A stretch of 64,000 nucleotides of DNA from CAIVVT01 sp052145115. Lineage in GTDB: Bacteria; Acidobacteriota; Terriglobia; Bryobacterales; Bryobacteraceae. Of the stretch, positions 1 to 7,843 are shown in pieces (position 1 is the stretch's first letter; each line of letters starts with the position of its first letter). The position numbers and the translations under genes were made by a program. The notes below the pieces were generated by a model that was not told where the DNA came from, searched no databases, and saw nothing but the letters and a program-made list of their open reading frames with translations. The stretch is taken from assembly GCA_052145115.1 (NCBI GenBank), contig JBKQPG010000004.1, positions 8,194-72,193 on the forward strand. The letters are read 5' to 3'.

Positions 1-1
1 C

Positions 2-535
2 TACCGCGATAGCCAGGGCCGCGTCCGGACGGAGCGGACGGCCTCAGCCGGGGCTCCCGGCGGGCCGGCGGCCGGAACCACGATCTCCATTTTCGACCCT
101 GTGGCCGGGAACTCATACGTGCTCAATCCGCAGAAGATGTCGGCCTCCAGCATGACGCTTCCACCCGCGCGGCAGGGTAAGGACGCGGCCGCCGTCAGAC
201 CGCACGGCCGGGGCCCGGGACCGAATGCGGCGAATGCGACGCCGGAGGACCTCGGCACGCAAACGATCAACGGATTGGCCGCGACGGGCACACGCACGAC
301 CAGGACCATCCCGGCCGGCGCCTTCGGAAACGCGCAGCCCATCCAGATCGTTCGCGAAGTGTGGGTTTCAACCGATCTGAAGGTTCCGTTGACGATCAAG
401 AGCTCGGATCCGCGTTTCGGCACCACCCTCACCCAGTTGACCAACGTCGTCCAGGGCGAGCCGGACGCTGCGTTGTTCCAGGTTCCGGCGGGTTACACGG
501 TCACACAGCGGACCAGGCCGGGGCGCCAGCAGTAG
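2..535 (+). CDS. Secreted-type hypothetical protein, 5' end outside window
   Basis: The reading frame is open from the first full codon of the window to a TAG stop, so about 177 C-terminal residues are seen and the start is missing. The visible part has an early ISIFDPVAG-NSYVLNP motif, a central GTQTINGLAATGTRTTRTIP segment and a C-terminal LTNVVQGEPDAALFQVPAGY segment. I recognise this pattern from exported proteins of unknown function that are abundant in Acidobacteriota, where DPVAG precedes a Tyr-rich strand. No catalytic motif is visible. A GC-rich perfect stem-loop follows about 30 bases after the stop. The function is unknown; the family resemblance is from memory and not from a search. 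Confidence 0.7.
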   Translation, partial: YRDSQGRVRTERTASAGAPGGPAAGTTISIFDPVAGNSYVLNPQKMSASSMTLPPARQGKDAAAVRPHGRGPGPNAANATPEDLGTQTINGLAATGTRTTRTIPAGAFGNAQPIQIVREVWVSTDLKVPLTIKSSDPRFGTTLTQLTNVVQGEPDAALFQVPAGYTVTQRTRPGRQQ

Positions 536-567
536 CGGCCGGCAGCATTAGCCGATTGACAGGCGTT

Positions 568-597
568 GGGGATCCGCCCGGGGCGCGGCGGATCCCC
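568..597 (+). terminator. Strong GC-rich stem-loop after the first gene
   Basis: An 11-bp perfect inverted repeat (GGGGATCCGCC with GGCGGATCCCC) encloses an 8-base loop, 32 bases after the stop of the preceding gene. There is no T-run after it, so it is not a textbook intrinsic terminator. It could still act as a terminator in a GC-rich genome or protect the mRNA 3' end. Confidence 0.4.
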
Positions 598-762
598 GGC
601 GGCCGCGCGCTGCGCCCCGCTGATCGCAAACAATACCACGCCGGTCTGTTTCATGGCCGCGAGCAGTACCAGGCCGCATTGACTTACGCCCATTCCTGGA
701 GTTGACTAGAAATTGGAGTGGGGTGCCTGAGCCCGGGTCAAGGCGGGCGTGGGTTACACGGC

Positions 763-987
763 ATGAAACGCAAGAAGCCGGCTAGTCCGACGATGGAAAC
801 CGCGGAGACGCTGATCGCGATCCCCGTGGAAGTGGCCGCGTTTCGCAAGCCGGCCAAGCGTGGCAAGTGCGTCATTTGCGGCGAGCCTGTGGCCCCGTTT
901 TCCGAAGAGAGTCTGTGCTGGGTCTGCCGCCGGCTGAAAATCAGCGCCTGGAAAGACGCCGAGACGCAGCCGTCCATGCAGGAATAG
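763..987 (+). CDS. Small zinc-ribbon protein (74 aa)
   Basis: A 74-residue protein starting at ATG with a basic MKRKKP amino end. Residues in the C-terminal half form CVICGEP followed 16 residues later by CWVCRR, two CxxC knuckles that could bind one zinc ion. An in-frame GTG lies 45 bases upstream, but the ATG gives a more plausible basic N-terminus. The stop lies 11 bases from the convergent pyruvate carboxylase stop. Small double-CxxC proteins are often nucleic-acid or partner-binding adaptors, but nothing here gives a specific role. Confidence 0.55.
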   Translation: MKRKKPASPTMETAETLIAIPVEVAAFRKPAKRGKCVICGEPVAPFSEESLCWVCRRLKISAWKDAETQPSMQE

Positions 988-998
988 GCCCGCCGATC

Positions 999-3900
999 CT
1001 ACTTCGGTTCCTCAATCGCAATCAACAGGTCCTTCGGCTCGACGGTCTGGCCGACTTGCACGGGGCGCCCGGCCACGCGGCCGTCCACCGGCGCGTAGAC
1101 CGTGGTCTGCATCTTCATGGCCTCGATCACGAGCAGCTTGTCGCCCTTCTTCACCTCCTGATTCAACTCCACGGCGATGCTGGTGACCGCGCCGGGAATC
1201 GGGGCGCCGACGTGGCCGGCTTGCAATGGATCGGCCTTGGGGTTGGCGCGCGTTTCGACCTTCAATTTGCGGTCGCGGACCCGCACTTCGCGCGGCTGGC
1301 CGTTCAATTCGAAGAACACGGTCCGGTTGCCGTCCTGATGCGGGTCGCCGACCGCCAGAAACTTCACCACCAGCGTCTTGCCGGGCTCGAGATCGACGGC
1401 CATCTCCTGGTCCTTCTGCATCCCGTAGAAGAACACCGGCGAAGGCAGCACGCTGAGGTCGCCGTAAGACGCCCGCGCCTTGGCGAATTTCAGGAAGACG
1501 TCGGGGTACATGACGTAGCTCATCAGCTCCGTCTCGCCCGGCTTGTGGCCGGTCTTCTTTTCGATGACGGTGCGAGTCTCGTCGAAATCGATGGGCGCCA
1601 GGCGCGCGCCGGCACGGCCGCGCCTGGGCTTGCGGCCGCGCAGAATCACGCTGGCGATCCTCTTCGGCCAGCCCCCTTCCGGCTCGCCCAGCGCGCCTTC
1701 GAACATCTCCACAACGGAGTTGGGAATGTTCAGGCTGTGGTCCGGCGGAAGGTTCTCGAATTCGTGGACCGTCATGCCGTGCTGGATCAGGAACAGCGCC
1801 AGGTCGCCCACCACCTTGCTCGACGGCGTGACCTTCACGATGTCGCCGAAAGCGTGGTTTACGTCAGCGTACATGCGCGCGATCTCGGGCCAGTGGCGGC
1901 CCAGCCCGAGGTGTTCGGCCTGCTCGCGCAGATTGGTGTACTGGCCGCCGGGCATCTCGTGGATGTAGACGTCGGCCATGCCCGAGCGCGGCGCCGTGTC
2001 AAAGGGCGCGTAGTTGGATCGCACCATCTCCCAGTAATCGGAGCACCGGTTGAGCGCCTCGAAGTCCAGACCCGTGGCGCGCGCGCGATGGTGCCGCAGC
2101 GCCGCGACCATCGAATTCAGGTTGGGCTGGCTGGTCGACCCGGACATCGTCGAAATGGCCCCGTCGGCGACGTCCACTCCCGCATCGCAGGCCTTGAGAA
2201 CCGAGGCCGCGGCGATGCCGCTGGTGTCGTGCGTGTGGAAGTGGACCGGCAGGCCGATTTCGTTCTTCAGCGCCTTCACCAGGCGATACGCCGCATAGGG
2301 CTTCAGCAGCCCAGCCATGTCCTTGATGGCCAGGGTGTGCGCGCCCATGCGCTCCAGTTCCTGGGCCATGCGGACGTAGTATTCGAGCGGATATTTGTCC
2401 CGCCGCGGGTCGTCGATGTCGCCGGTGTAACAGATGGCGGCTTCGCAGACCTTCTTCGTGCGCCGCACCGCCTCCATCGCCACTTTCATATTCGGCAGCC
2501 AGTTCAGCGAGTCGAAGATGCGGAAGATGTCGATGCCCTCCGCGGCGGCTACCTCGACAAAGCGCCGCACGGCGTTGTCAGGGTAAGCCGTGTAGCCGAC
2601 GGCGTTGGAGGCGCGCAGCAGCATCTGGAAGCAGATGTTGGGCACGAGCTCGCGCAGCCTCCGCAGCCGCGTCCAGGGATCTTCCAGCAGGAAGCGCAGC
2701 GCCACGTCGAACGTCGCGCCGCCCCACATCTCGAGGCTGTACAACCCGGCCAGATGGTGCGCCACATAGCCCGCGATGCGGACCATGTCCCAGGTGCGCA
2801 GGCGCGTCGCCATCAGCGACTGGTGCGCGTCGCGGAAGGTGGTGTCGGTGAGCAGCAGGCGTTTCTGCTTCAGCGTCCACTGGGCAAAGCCCTCGGGACC
2901 GAGTTCGTCGAGCAACTGTCGCGTGCCCCGGCTGGGCGTTGTGGTGTCGTGCGGCGGAACCTTCGGCTCGCGGATCTGGACCGGCGCCTGCCGGCCGGCC
3001 ATCTCGGGATTTCCATTCACGACGATCTCGCCCAGGTAGCTGAGCAGGCGCGTGGCGCGGTCCTGGCGGGCCTGGAACCGGAACAACTCGGGCGAAGTTT
3101 CGATAAAGCGCGTCGACACCTGGCCGGCGCGAAAGTCCGGGTGGCCGATGACATTTTCCAGGAACGGGATATTCGTCTTTACCCCGCGGATGCGGAATTC
3201 GCGCAGGCAGCGGTCCATGCGCTGGCAGGCCTGCTGCATGTCGTTGCCGCGCGCGGTCACTTTCACCAGCAGAGAGTCGTAGTACGGCGTGATGACCGCT
3301 CCGCCGTAGGCTGACGCGCCGTCCAGCCGGATGCCAGATCCCCCCGGCGAGCGATAGGTCTGCAGCCGGCCGTAGTCGGGCACGAAGCCGTTGGCTGGAT
3401 CCTCAGTCGTGACCCGGCATTGCAGCGCCGCGCCGCGGACTTCGATTTTGTCCTGTGGCGGAATGGCCATTTCGCGCCCGTGCAGCGCCAGGCCCTGCGC
3501 GATCTGAATCTGGGCGCAAACGATGTCGACGCCGGTCACCTCTTCGGTCACCGTGTGCTCCACCTGGACGCGCGGATTCACCTCGATGAAAAACCACTCG
3601 CCCGTGTCGATGTCCACCAGGAACTCGACCGTGCCCGCGCTGACGTAATGCGCCGCCCGCGCGATCGCGATCGCCGCGTCGCACAGCGCCGCGCGGATCT
3701 TCGGATCCAGACCGATCGCAGGCGCCACCTCGACGACTTTCTGATGGCGCCGCTGGACGCTGCAATCGCGTTCCCAAAGATGGACCACGTTGCCCTGCCG
3801 GTCGCCCAGTATCTGCACTTCGACGTGGCGCGCGCGGGCGATGTAGCGCTCCGGAAACACCGCCCCGTTGCCGAAAGCGGCCAGCGCCTCGGAGCTGGCT

Positions 3901-4448
3901 TCGTGGAAGCGGTCCGCAAGCTCCTCGCGCGTCTTGACGATCCGCATGCCGCGGCCGCCGCCGCCGAACGCGGCCTTGAGAATCAGCGGGAACCCGATCC
4001 GGGCCGCGGCCTGCTCGGCCTGCTCGAGCGAAGCCGCCGCCTGGCTGGAGCCGGCGAGAACCGGCACGCCGGCCTTGTGCGCCAGGCGCCGCGCGCTGGT
4101 CTTGTCGCCGAGCATTTCGAGAATCTCGGGCGATGGTCCGACAAACGTGATGCCGGCCTTCTGGCAGGCGCGAGGCAAGGCCGGGTTCTCGGACAGGAAC
4201 CCGTAGCCCGGATGGATCAGATCAACGCCCTTCTCGGCCGCCAGGGCGACAATCCCCTCGACATCGAGATAGGCCTGCACCGGCCCTCGCCCGGCGCCCA
4301 CCAGATACGCCTCGTCGGCCTTGAAGCGGTGCAGGCTGAGCCGGTCCTCCTGGCTGTAAATGGCCACCGTCTTGAGTCCCAGCTCATTGGCCGCGCGAAA
4401 AACCCGGATGGCGATTTCGCCCCGGTTCAAAGCTAAGAGCTTTTTCAT
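999..4448 (-). CDS. pyc: Pyruvate carboxylase
   Basis: ATP-dependent carboxylation of pyruvate to oxaloacetate, a biotin-dependent anaplerotic enzyme of the cytoplasm. The 1149-residue length is normal for the single-chain enzyme. Domains in order: biotin carboxylase (about 1-450, with the NRGEIAIRVFRAA start and the Gly-rich AAFGGGGRGM loop), carboxyltransferase (about 530-830, with the LLTDTTFRDAHQSL and MWGGATFD motifs), and a C-terminal biotin carrier domain with EAMKM, Lys about 1112 being the biotin attachment site. I chose the ATG giving MKKLLALNRGE over an upstream in-frame start because the biotin carboxylase fold begins there. It is transcribed divergently from the DUF4097 gene across an 80-bp gap. 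Confidence 0.97.
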   Translation of the reverse strand: MKKLLALNRGEIAIRVFRAANELGLKTVAIYSQEDRLSLHRFKADEAYLVGAGRGPVQAYLDVEGIVALAAEKGVDLIHPGYGFLSENPALPRACQKAGITFVGPSPEILEMLGDKTSARRLAHKAGVPVLAGSSQAAASLEQAEQAAARIGFPLILKAAFGGGGRGMRIVKTREELADRFHEASSEALAAFGNGAVFPERYIARARHVEVQILGDRQGNVVHLWERDCSVQRRHQKVVEVAPAIGLDPKIRAALCDAAIAIARAAHYVSAGTVEFLVDIDTGEWFFIEVNPRVQVEHTVTEEVTGVDIVCAQIQIAQGLALHGREMAIPPQDKIEVRGAALQCRVTTEDPANGFVPDYGRLQTYRSPGGSGIRLDGASAYGGAVITPYYDSLLVKVTARGNDMQQACQRMDRCLREFRIRGVKTNIPFLENVIGHPDFRAGQVSTRFIETSPELFRFQARQDRATRLLSYLGEIVVNGNPEMAGRQAPVQIREPKVPPHDTTTPSRGTRQLLDELGPEGFAQWTLKQKRLLLTDTTFRDAHQSLMATRLRTWDMVRIAGYVAHHLAGLYSLEMWGGATFDVALRFLLEDPWTRLRRLRELVPNICFQMLLRASNAVGYTAYPDNAVRRFVEVAAAEGIDIFRIFDSLNWLPNMKVAMEAVRRTKKVCEAAICYTGDIDDPRRDKYPLEYYVRMAQELERMGAHTLAIKDMAGLLKPYAAYRLVKALKNEIGLPVHFHTHDTSGIAAASVLKACDAGVDVADGAISTMSGSTSQPNLNSMVAALRHHRARATGLDFEALNRCSDYWEMVRSNYAPFDTAPRSGMADVYIHEMPGGQYTNLREQAEHLGLGRHWPEIARMYADVNHAFGDIVKVTPSSKVVGDLALFLIQHGMTVHEFENLPPDHSLNIPNSVVEMFEGALGEPEGGWPKRIASVILRGRKPRRGRAGARLAPIDFDETRTVIEKKTGHKPGETELMSYVMYPDVFLKFAKARASYGDLSVLPSPVFFYGMQKDQEMAVDLEPGKTLVVKFLAVGDPHQDGNRTVFFELNGQPREVRVRDRKLKVETRANPKADPLQAGHVGAPIPGAVTSIAVELNQEVKKGDKLLVIEAMKMQTTVYAPVDGRVAGRPVQVGQTVEPKDLLIAIEEPK

Positions 4449-4528
4449 CGTTCTCACTAAGGTAGCATTTGAATTTCCGGGAACATGGGGCCGGGAGCCT
4501 TCGTCTATCAACACTGAACTGAGGTGCC

Positions 4529-5443
4529 ATGCGTCTATCCGTTGCTCTGGCTCTCGGCCTGCTGGGGTTGCCCCTGGCCGCCGGCATCTGGGACAATTCC
4601 GACCGCTATAAAGAGAATTTCTCTTACGACTTCAAGCTCGCCTCGGGCGGCCGCCTGGAGGTCGAAAGCTTCAATGGCCCGGTCGAGGTCGTCGGCTGGG
4701 ACAACGACTCCGTCCAGGTGCGCGGCACCAAGCACGCTTCCCGCGAGGATGCCTTGCATGCCATCAGAATCGATACCAGCAACAGCCCCTCCGAAGTCCG
4801 CCTGCGCGCCATCAGCCCCTCGCCAAACTGCGACTGCGGCGTGTCAATGACCCTCAAGGTCCCCCGCAAAACCAGGCTGGACAACGTCTCCACTTCCAAT
4901 GGCAGCCTGCGCATCGAGAGCATCGATGGCCGCGCGCGGGCCCGCACTTCCAACGGCGGCATCCGCCTCTATGACATCAGCGGCGGCGTGGAAGCGACCA
5001 CCTCCAACGGCGGCATCGAGGCGCGAAAGGTCACCGGAGAGGCGATTCTGCGCACGTCGAATGGCCGCATCCAGGGTGACGACCTGCACGGCGGTCTGGA
5101 GGCCTCCACGGCCAACTCCCCCATCGACGTGACGGTCGCCGATGCGGACCCCTCCCGCCCTCTCATTCTCCGCAACTCGAACGGCGCCATCACGCTCAGC
5201 CTGTTGACCTGGAAAGGGAATGAGATTCGCGCCAGCACCTCCAACGGCAGCGTCAACCTCTTGCTTCCGCCGGCGCTCAACGCCCTGGTCAAGGCCTCCA
5301 CCTCCAACGGCAGCATCCACACCGATTACGAGGTGACCAGCTCGCATTTCACCAAAACTTCGCTGGACGGCCGCATCGGCCAGGGAGGCGCGCCGATCAG
5401 CGCGCAAACCTCCAACGGGAATGTCCGGATCGCGAAATTCTGA
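4529..5443 (+). CDS. Exported DUF4097-type repeat protein
   Basis: A 304-residue protein with an N-terminal signal peptide (MRLSVALALGLLGLPLAAG). The rest is a series of about eight units of roughly 20 residues, each built around a Ser-Asn-Gly turn followed by alternating hydrophobic residues (for example SNGSLRI, SNGGIRL, SNGRIQG, SNGSVNL). This is the pattern of the DUF4097/DUF4098 right-handed beta-helix family, whose members are exported or envelope-associated; no enzymatic role is established. The periodic turns show the fold directly; the family name is from recall. It lies upstream of and co-oriented with the phosphatase gene, 59 bp away, so co-transcription is possible. Confidence 0.8.
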   Translation: MRLSVALALGLLGLPLAAGIWDNSDRYKENFSYDFKLASGGRLEVESFNGPVEVVGWDNDSVQVRGTKHASREDALHAIRIDTSNSPSEVRLRAISPSPNCDCGVSMTLKVPRKTRLDNVSTSNGSLRIESIDGRARARTSNGGIRLYDISGGVEATTSNGGIEARKVTGEAILRTSNGRIQGDDLHGGLEASTANSPIDVTVADADPSRPLILRNSNGAITLSLLTWKGNEIRASTSNGSVNLLLPPALNALVKASTSNGSIHTDYEVTSSHFTKTSLDGRIGQGGAPISAQTSNGNVRIAKF

Positions 5444-5502
5444 CCTCGCCGCGCCCCGGTTCTGGCAAATCGCCCCGCAGTCTGCAAGAATAGGCGAGAT
5501 CT

Positions 5503-6747
5503 ATGGTTTCGCCGCAGGATGAGATCCGCGTTTCGCGCGTTGTCTTCGACTATGCGGCCAGAATCGGGCAGGAACAGGACCTGGACCGTTTGCTCGTGCT
5601 GGCCGCCGACATGGCGCGCGACCTCCTGGCGGCGGACCGCTGCAGCATCTGGATGGTGGATCCCGCTACGGGTGAGATGTGGACGCGAGTCGCCCATGGC
5701 GTCGAGCCGATCCGCGTCCCGGCCGGCCACGGCCTGGTCGGGGCCTGTGTTCAGGGCAACGAGATCATACTCGTCAACGACGCGCTGAACGACCCGCGTC
5801 TGTCGCGCAGCGTCGGGCAGAAGACCGGCTACGAAACGCGCAGCGTCCTGTGCATGCCGCTGCACGGTGCATCGGAGCGCGTCATCGGCGCGTTCCAGGC
5901 GCTCAACAAGCCTGGCGGCTTCCCGCCCGAGGACGTCAGACTGCTGCACCTCGCGGCTTCCTACTCCGCCAGCGCCATCGAGACCCAGACCCTGCGCAAA
6001 GAGGCCGAGCAGGCGCAGCTCATGCGCCGTGAGCTCGAGATCGCCCGCGACGTGCAGATGCGCCTGTTCCCGCGCGTTCTGCCCGCGGTGCCGGGCGTCG
6101 AATACGAGTGCTACTGCTGCCCCGCCAAGTTTGTCGGCGGCGACTACTACGACGTGATCCCGATGCCGGGCGGACGCACTTGCATCACGCTGGGCGATGT
6201 CTCGGGCAAGGGCATTCCCGCGGCCGTGCTGATGGCCAGCATCCAGGCCTCCATCCGGGTCAACATGACGCGTGGCGCCGACTCCCTGGTGGATGCGATC
6301 CGGGCCTTGAACCAGACCGTCTACTCGACCACCACCGCGGAGCGCTACACCACGCTCTTCACCGCTTTCCTCGAACCGGGAGCGCGCCGCATCACCTACC
6401 TGAACGGCGGCCAGGCCGCGCCCATGCTGCTGCGGGCTTCCGGCGCATTGGAGCGCCTCGACGAGGGCGGCCCGCCAGTGGGATTGCTCCCCGCCGCGCC
6501 ATATCGCGAGGCCACGCTCGACCTGCAAGCCGGCGACCTGCTGGTCGTGTTTTCCGACGGCATCAGCGAGGCCAATAACCCGGCCGGCGAACTGTGGAAC
6601 GAGGACGAGCTCGAACAGGTGGTCCGCTCCTGCGCCGGGCTGCCGGCGCCGCAGGCCCGCGACCGGATTCTCGAGGCCGCGAACCGCTTCGGCGACGGCG
6701 CCGACCCCGCCGACGATATGACTCTCACCGTCTTCCGCTGCATCTGA
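5503..6747 (+). CDS. GAF-domain SpoIIE/RsbU-type serine phosphatase
   Basis: A 414-residue cytoplasmic signalling protein. Residues about 15-165 form a GAF domain (AADRCSIWMVDP, then RSVLCMPL). A helical linker (about 170-200) leads to a PP2C-type SpoIIE phosphatase domain (about 205-412) with its metal-binding acidic motifs GGDYYDVI, GDVSGKG, FSDGISEA and DDMTLTV all intact. RsbU/SpoIIE phosphatases dephosphorylate anti-anti-sigma proteins in partner-switching pathways. No anti-sigma or STAS partner is in the window, so its target is unknown. Its stop is 5 bases from the next ATG, which suggests translational coupling with the MBL-fold hydrolase. Confidence 0.92.
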   Translation: MVSPQDEIRVSRVVFDYAARIGQEQDLDRLLVLAADMARDLLAADRCSIWMVDPATGEMWTRVAHGVEPIRVPAGHGLVGACVQGNEIILVNDALNDPRLSRSVGQKTGYETRSVLCMPLHGASERVIGAFQALNKPGGFPPEDVRLLHLAASYSASAIETQTLRKEAEQAQLMRRELEIARDVQMRLFPRVLPAVPGVEYECYCCPAKFVGGDYYDVIPMPGGRTCITLGDVSGKGIPAAVLMASIQASIRVNMTRGADSLVDAIRALNQTVYSTTTAERYTTLFTAFLEPGARRITYLNGGQAAPMLLRASGALERLDEGGPPVGLLPAAPYREATLDLQAGDLLVVFSDGISEANNPAGELWNEDELEQVVRSCAGLPAPQARDRILEAANRFGDGADPADDMTLTVFRCI

Positions 6748-6752
6748 CCCCC

Positions 6753-7583
6753 ATGCCCGACAGGCCCCTTCCTTCCATGACCCTCCGCTTCCGCGGCGTG
6801 CGCGGTTCCTTGCCGACGCCCGTTCCCGCGAATCTGCGCTACGGCGGCAATACCACCTGCCTGGAAATTCGAGTCGCCGACGGGCGGATTCTGGTCATCG
6901 ACGCCGGCACGGGCATTCGCAGCCTGGGCCTCGAGATCGAGACCTCCCAGGCTGTTTCGCTGTCGCTGCTGCTCACCCATTTCCACTGGGATCACATCCA
7001 GGGCATTCCCTTCTTTACACCTCTCTACAACGCCCGCAACCGCCTCGACCTCTATTCGCCTCGCCCCACCGCGGAGGCGCGTGAAATCCTGGAAGGACAG
7101 ATGTCCGCGCCGCTGTTTCCCATCCCGTTTGAGTATCTCGCCGCGGTCCGCCAGTTCCACCAGGTGCTGGAGCCGTTCGATGTGGGGCCGATCCGCGTCA
7201 CGCCGGTCCCGCTCCACCACCCCCAGGGCGCCTCCGGCTATCGCATCGATTACGCCGGCCATTCCATCGTTCACGCCTGCGATCACGAACCGGGCGTTCA
7301 GGAAATCGACGAGCGGATTTTGCGCGTGGCCGAAGGCGCCGACCTGCTCATCTGCGACGCTCAATATACGCCCGCCGAGTATGAGTGCCGGCGCGGATGG
7401 GGCCACGGCACCTGGCTCGATTCCGTCCGGATGGCCCAGCGCGCCGGTGTCAAAAAGCTGGTCCTCACGCATCACGATCCCGACCATGAAGACCCTTTCA
7501 TCGATGGCCTGCTCGTGTGCGCCCGCCAGGAGTTTGCCGCCACCCTCGCCGCCGCCGAGGGTCTGGTGCTGTCGTTCCCATAG
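6753..7583 (+). CDS. MBL-fold metallo-hydrolase
   Basis: A 276-residue metallo-beta-lactamase-fold protein. The N-terminal RFRGVRGSLPTP and RYGGNTTCLEI strands and the THFHWDHIQG motif (HxHxDH, about residues 75-85) are clear; later His residues (HACDHEP and LTHHDPDHED) complete a two-metal site. It resembles class III cyclic-nucleotide phosphodiesterases and RNase Z-like hydrolases. The substrate cannot be read from the sequence. The start used is the ATG 5 bases after the phosphatase stop; an ATG 24 bases further on (MTLRFRG) is a possible alternative. A paralogue fused to a receiver domain is encoded at 21.3-22.6 kb, which suggests this hydrolase family is tied to signalling in this organism. 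Confidence 0.88.
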   Translation: MPDRPLPSMTLRFRGVRGSLPTPVPANLRYGGNTTCLEIRVADGRILVIDAGTGIRSLGLEIETSQAVSLSLLLTHFHWDHIQGIPFFTPLYNARNRLDLYSPRPTAEAREILEGQMSAPLFPIPFEYLAAVRQFHQVLEPFDVGPIRVTPVPLHHPQGASGYRIDYAGHSIVHACDHEPGVQEIDERILRVAEGADLLICDAQYTPAEYECRRGWGHGTWLDSVRMAQRAGVKKLVLTHHDPDHEDPFIDGLLVCARQEFAATLAAAEGLVLSFP

Positions 7584-7629
7584 CTCCTCGTACCTCCGCG
7601 CCCGGCGCTTCAGCTCGCATCCTCTGTAC

Positions 7630-7801
7630 GCTCCTTATTCGCTTGACATCCGGGTGTAGCATGAATCGGGTGACCCGCCCCGGCGGCCCGCCATCCGCGT
7701 TCTTTGAAAAACGAATATTCAGCGAAGAACAAATCGAAGGATAGCCATTTAAATCACTCATTCTAAAAAGAAAAGTCGATATTTGGCTTTGTTCCTCCAA
7801 A
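7630..7801 (+). repeat. Intergenic repeat element, copy A (about 170 bp)
   Basis: First of three related intergenic sequences. It opens with GCTCCTTATTCG and CTTGACA followed by the near-palindrome ACATCCGGGTGT and TAGCAT, has CGTTCTTTGAAAAACGAATA in the middle, and ends with a hairpin (AAAGTC pairing with GGCTTT around a 7-base GATATTT loop) and GTTCCTCCAAA. It fills most of the gap between the converging hydrolase and dnaE2 genes. Ends are more conserved than the middle between copies. No reading frame is conserved in all three copies, so it looks like a non-coding RNA or a miniature mobile element. Confidence 0.75.
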
Positions 7802-7843
7802 TTTGTGTTTTCGCTCCGGGTGTCCGCGCAACCACCCCCGCCC

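Noticed and set aside
867..3314. 815-codon open frame on the plus strand opposite pyruvate carboxylase
   Set aside because: It is the shadow of a GC-rich gene read on the other strand; the encoded protein is Arg/His/Val-rich with no family features, and pyc is unmistakable.
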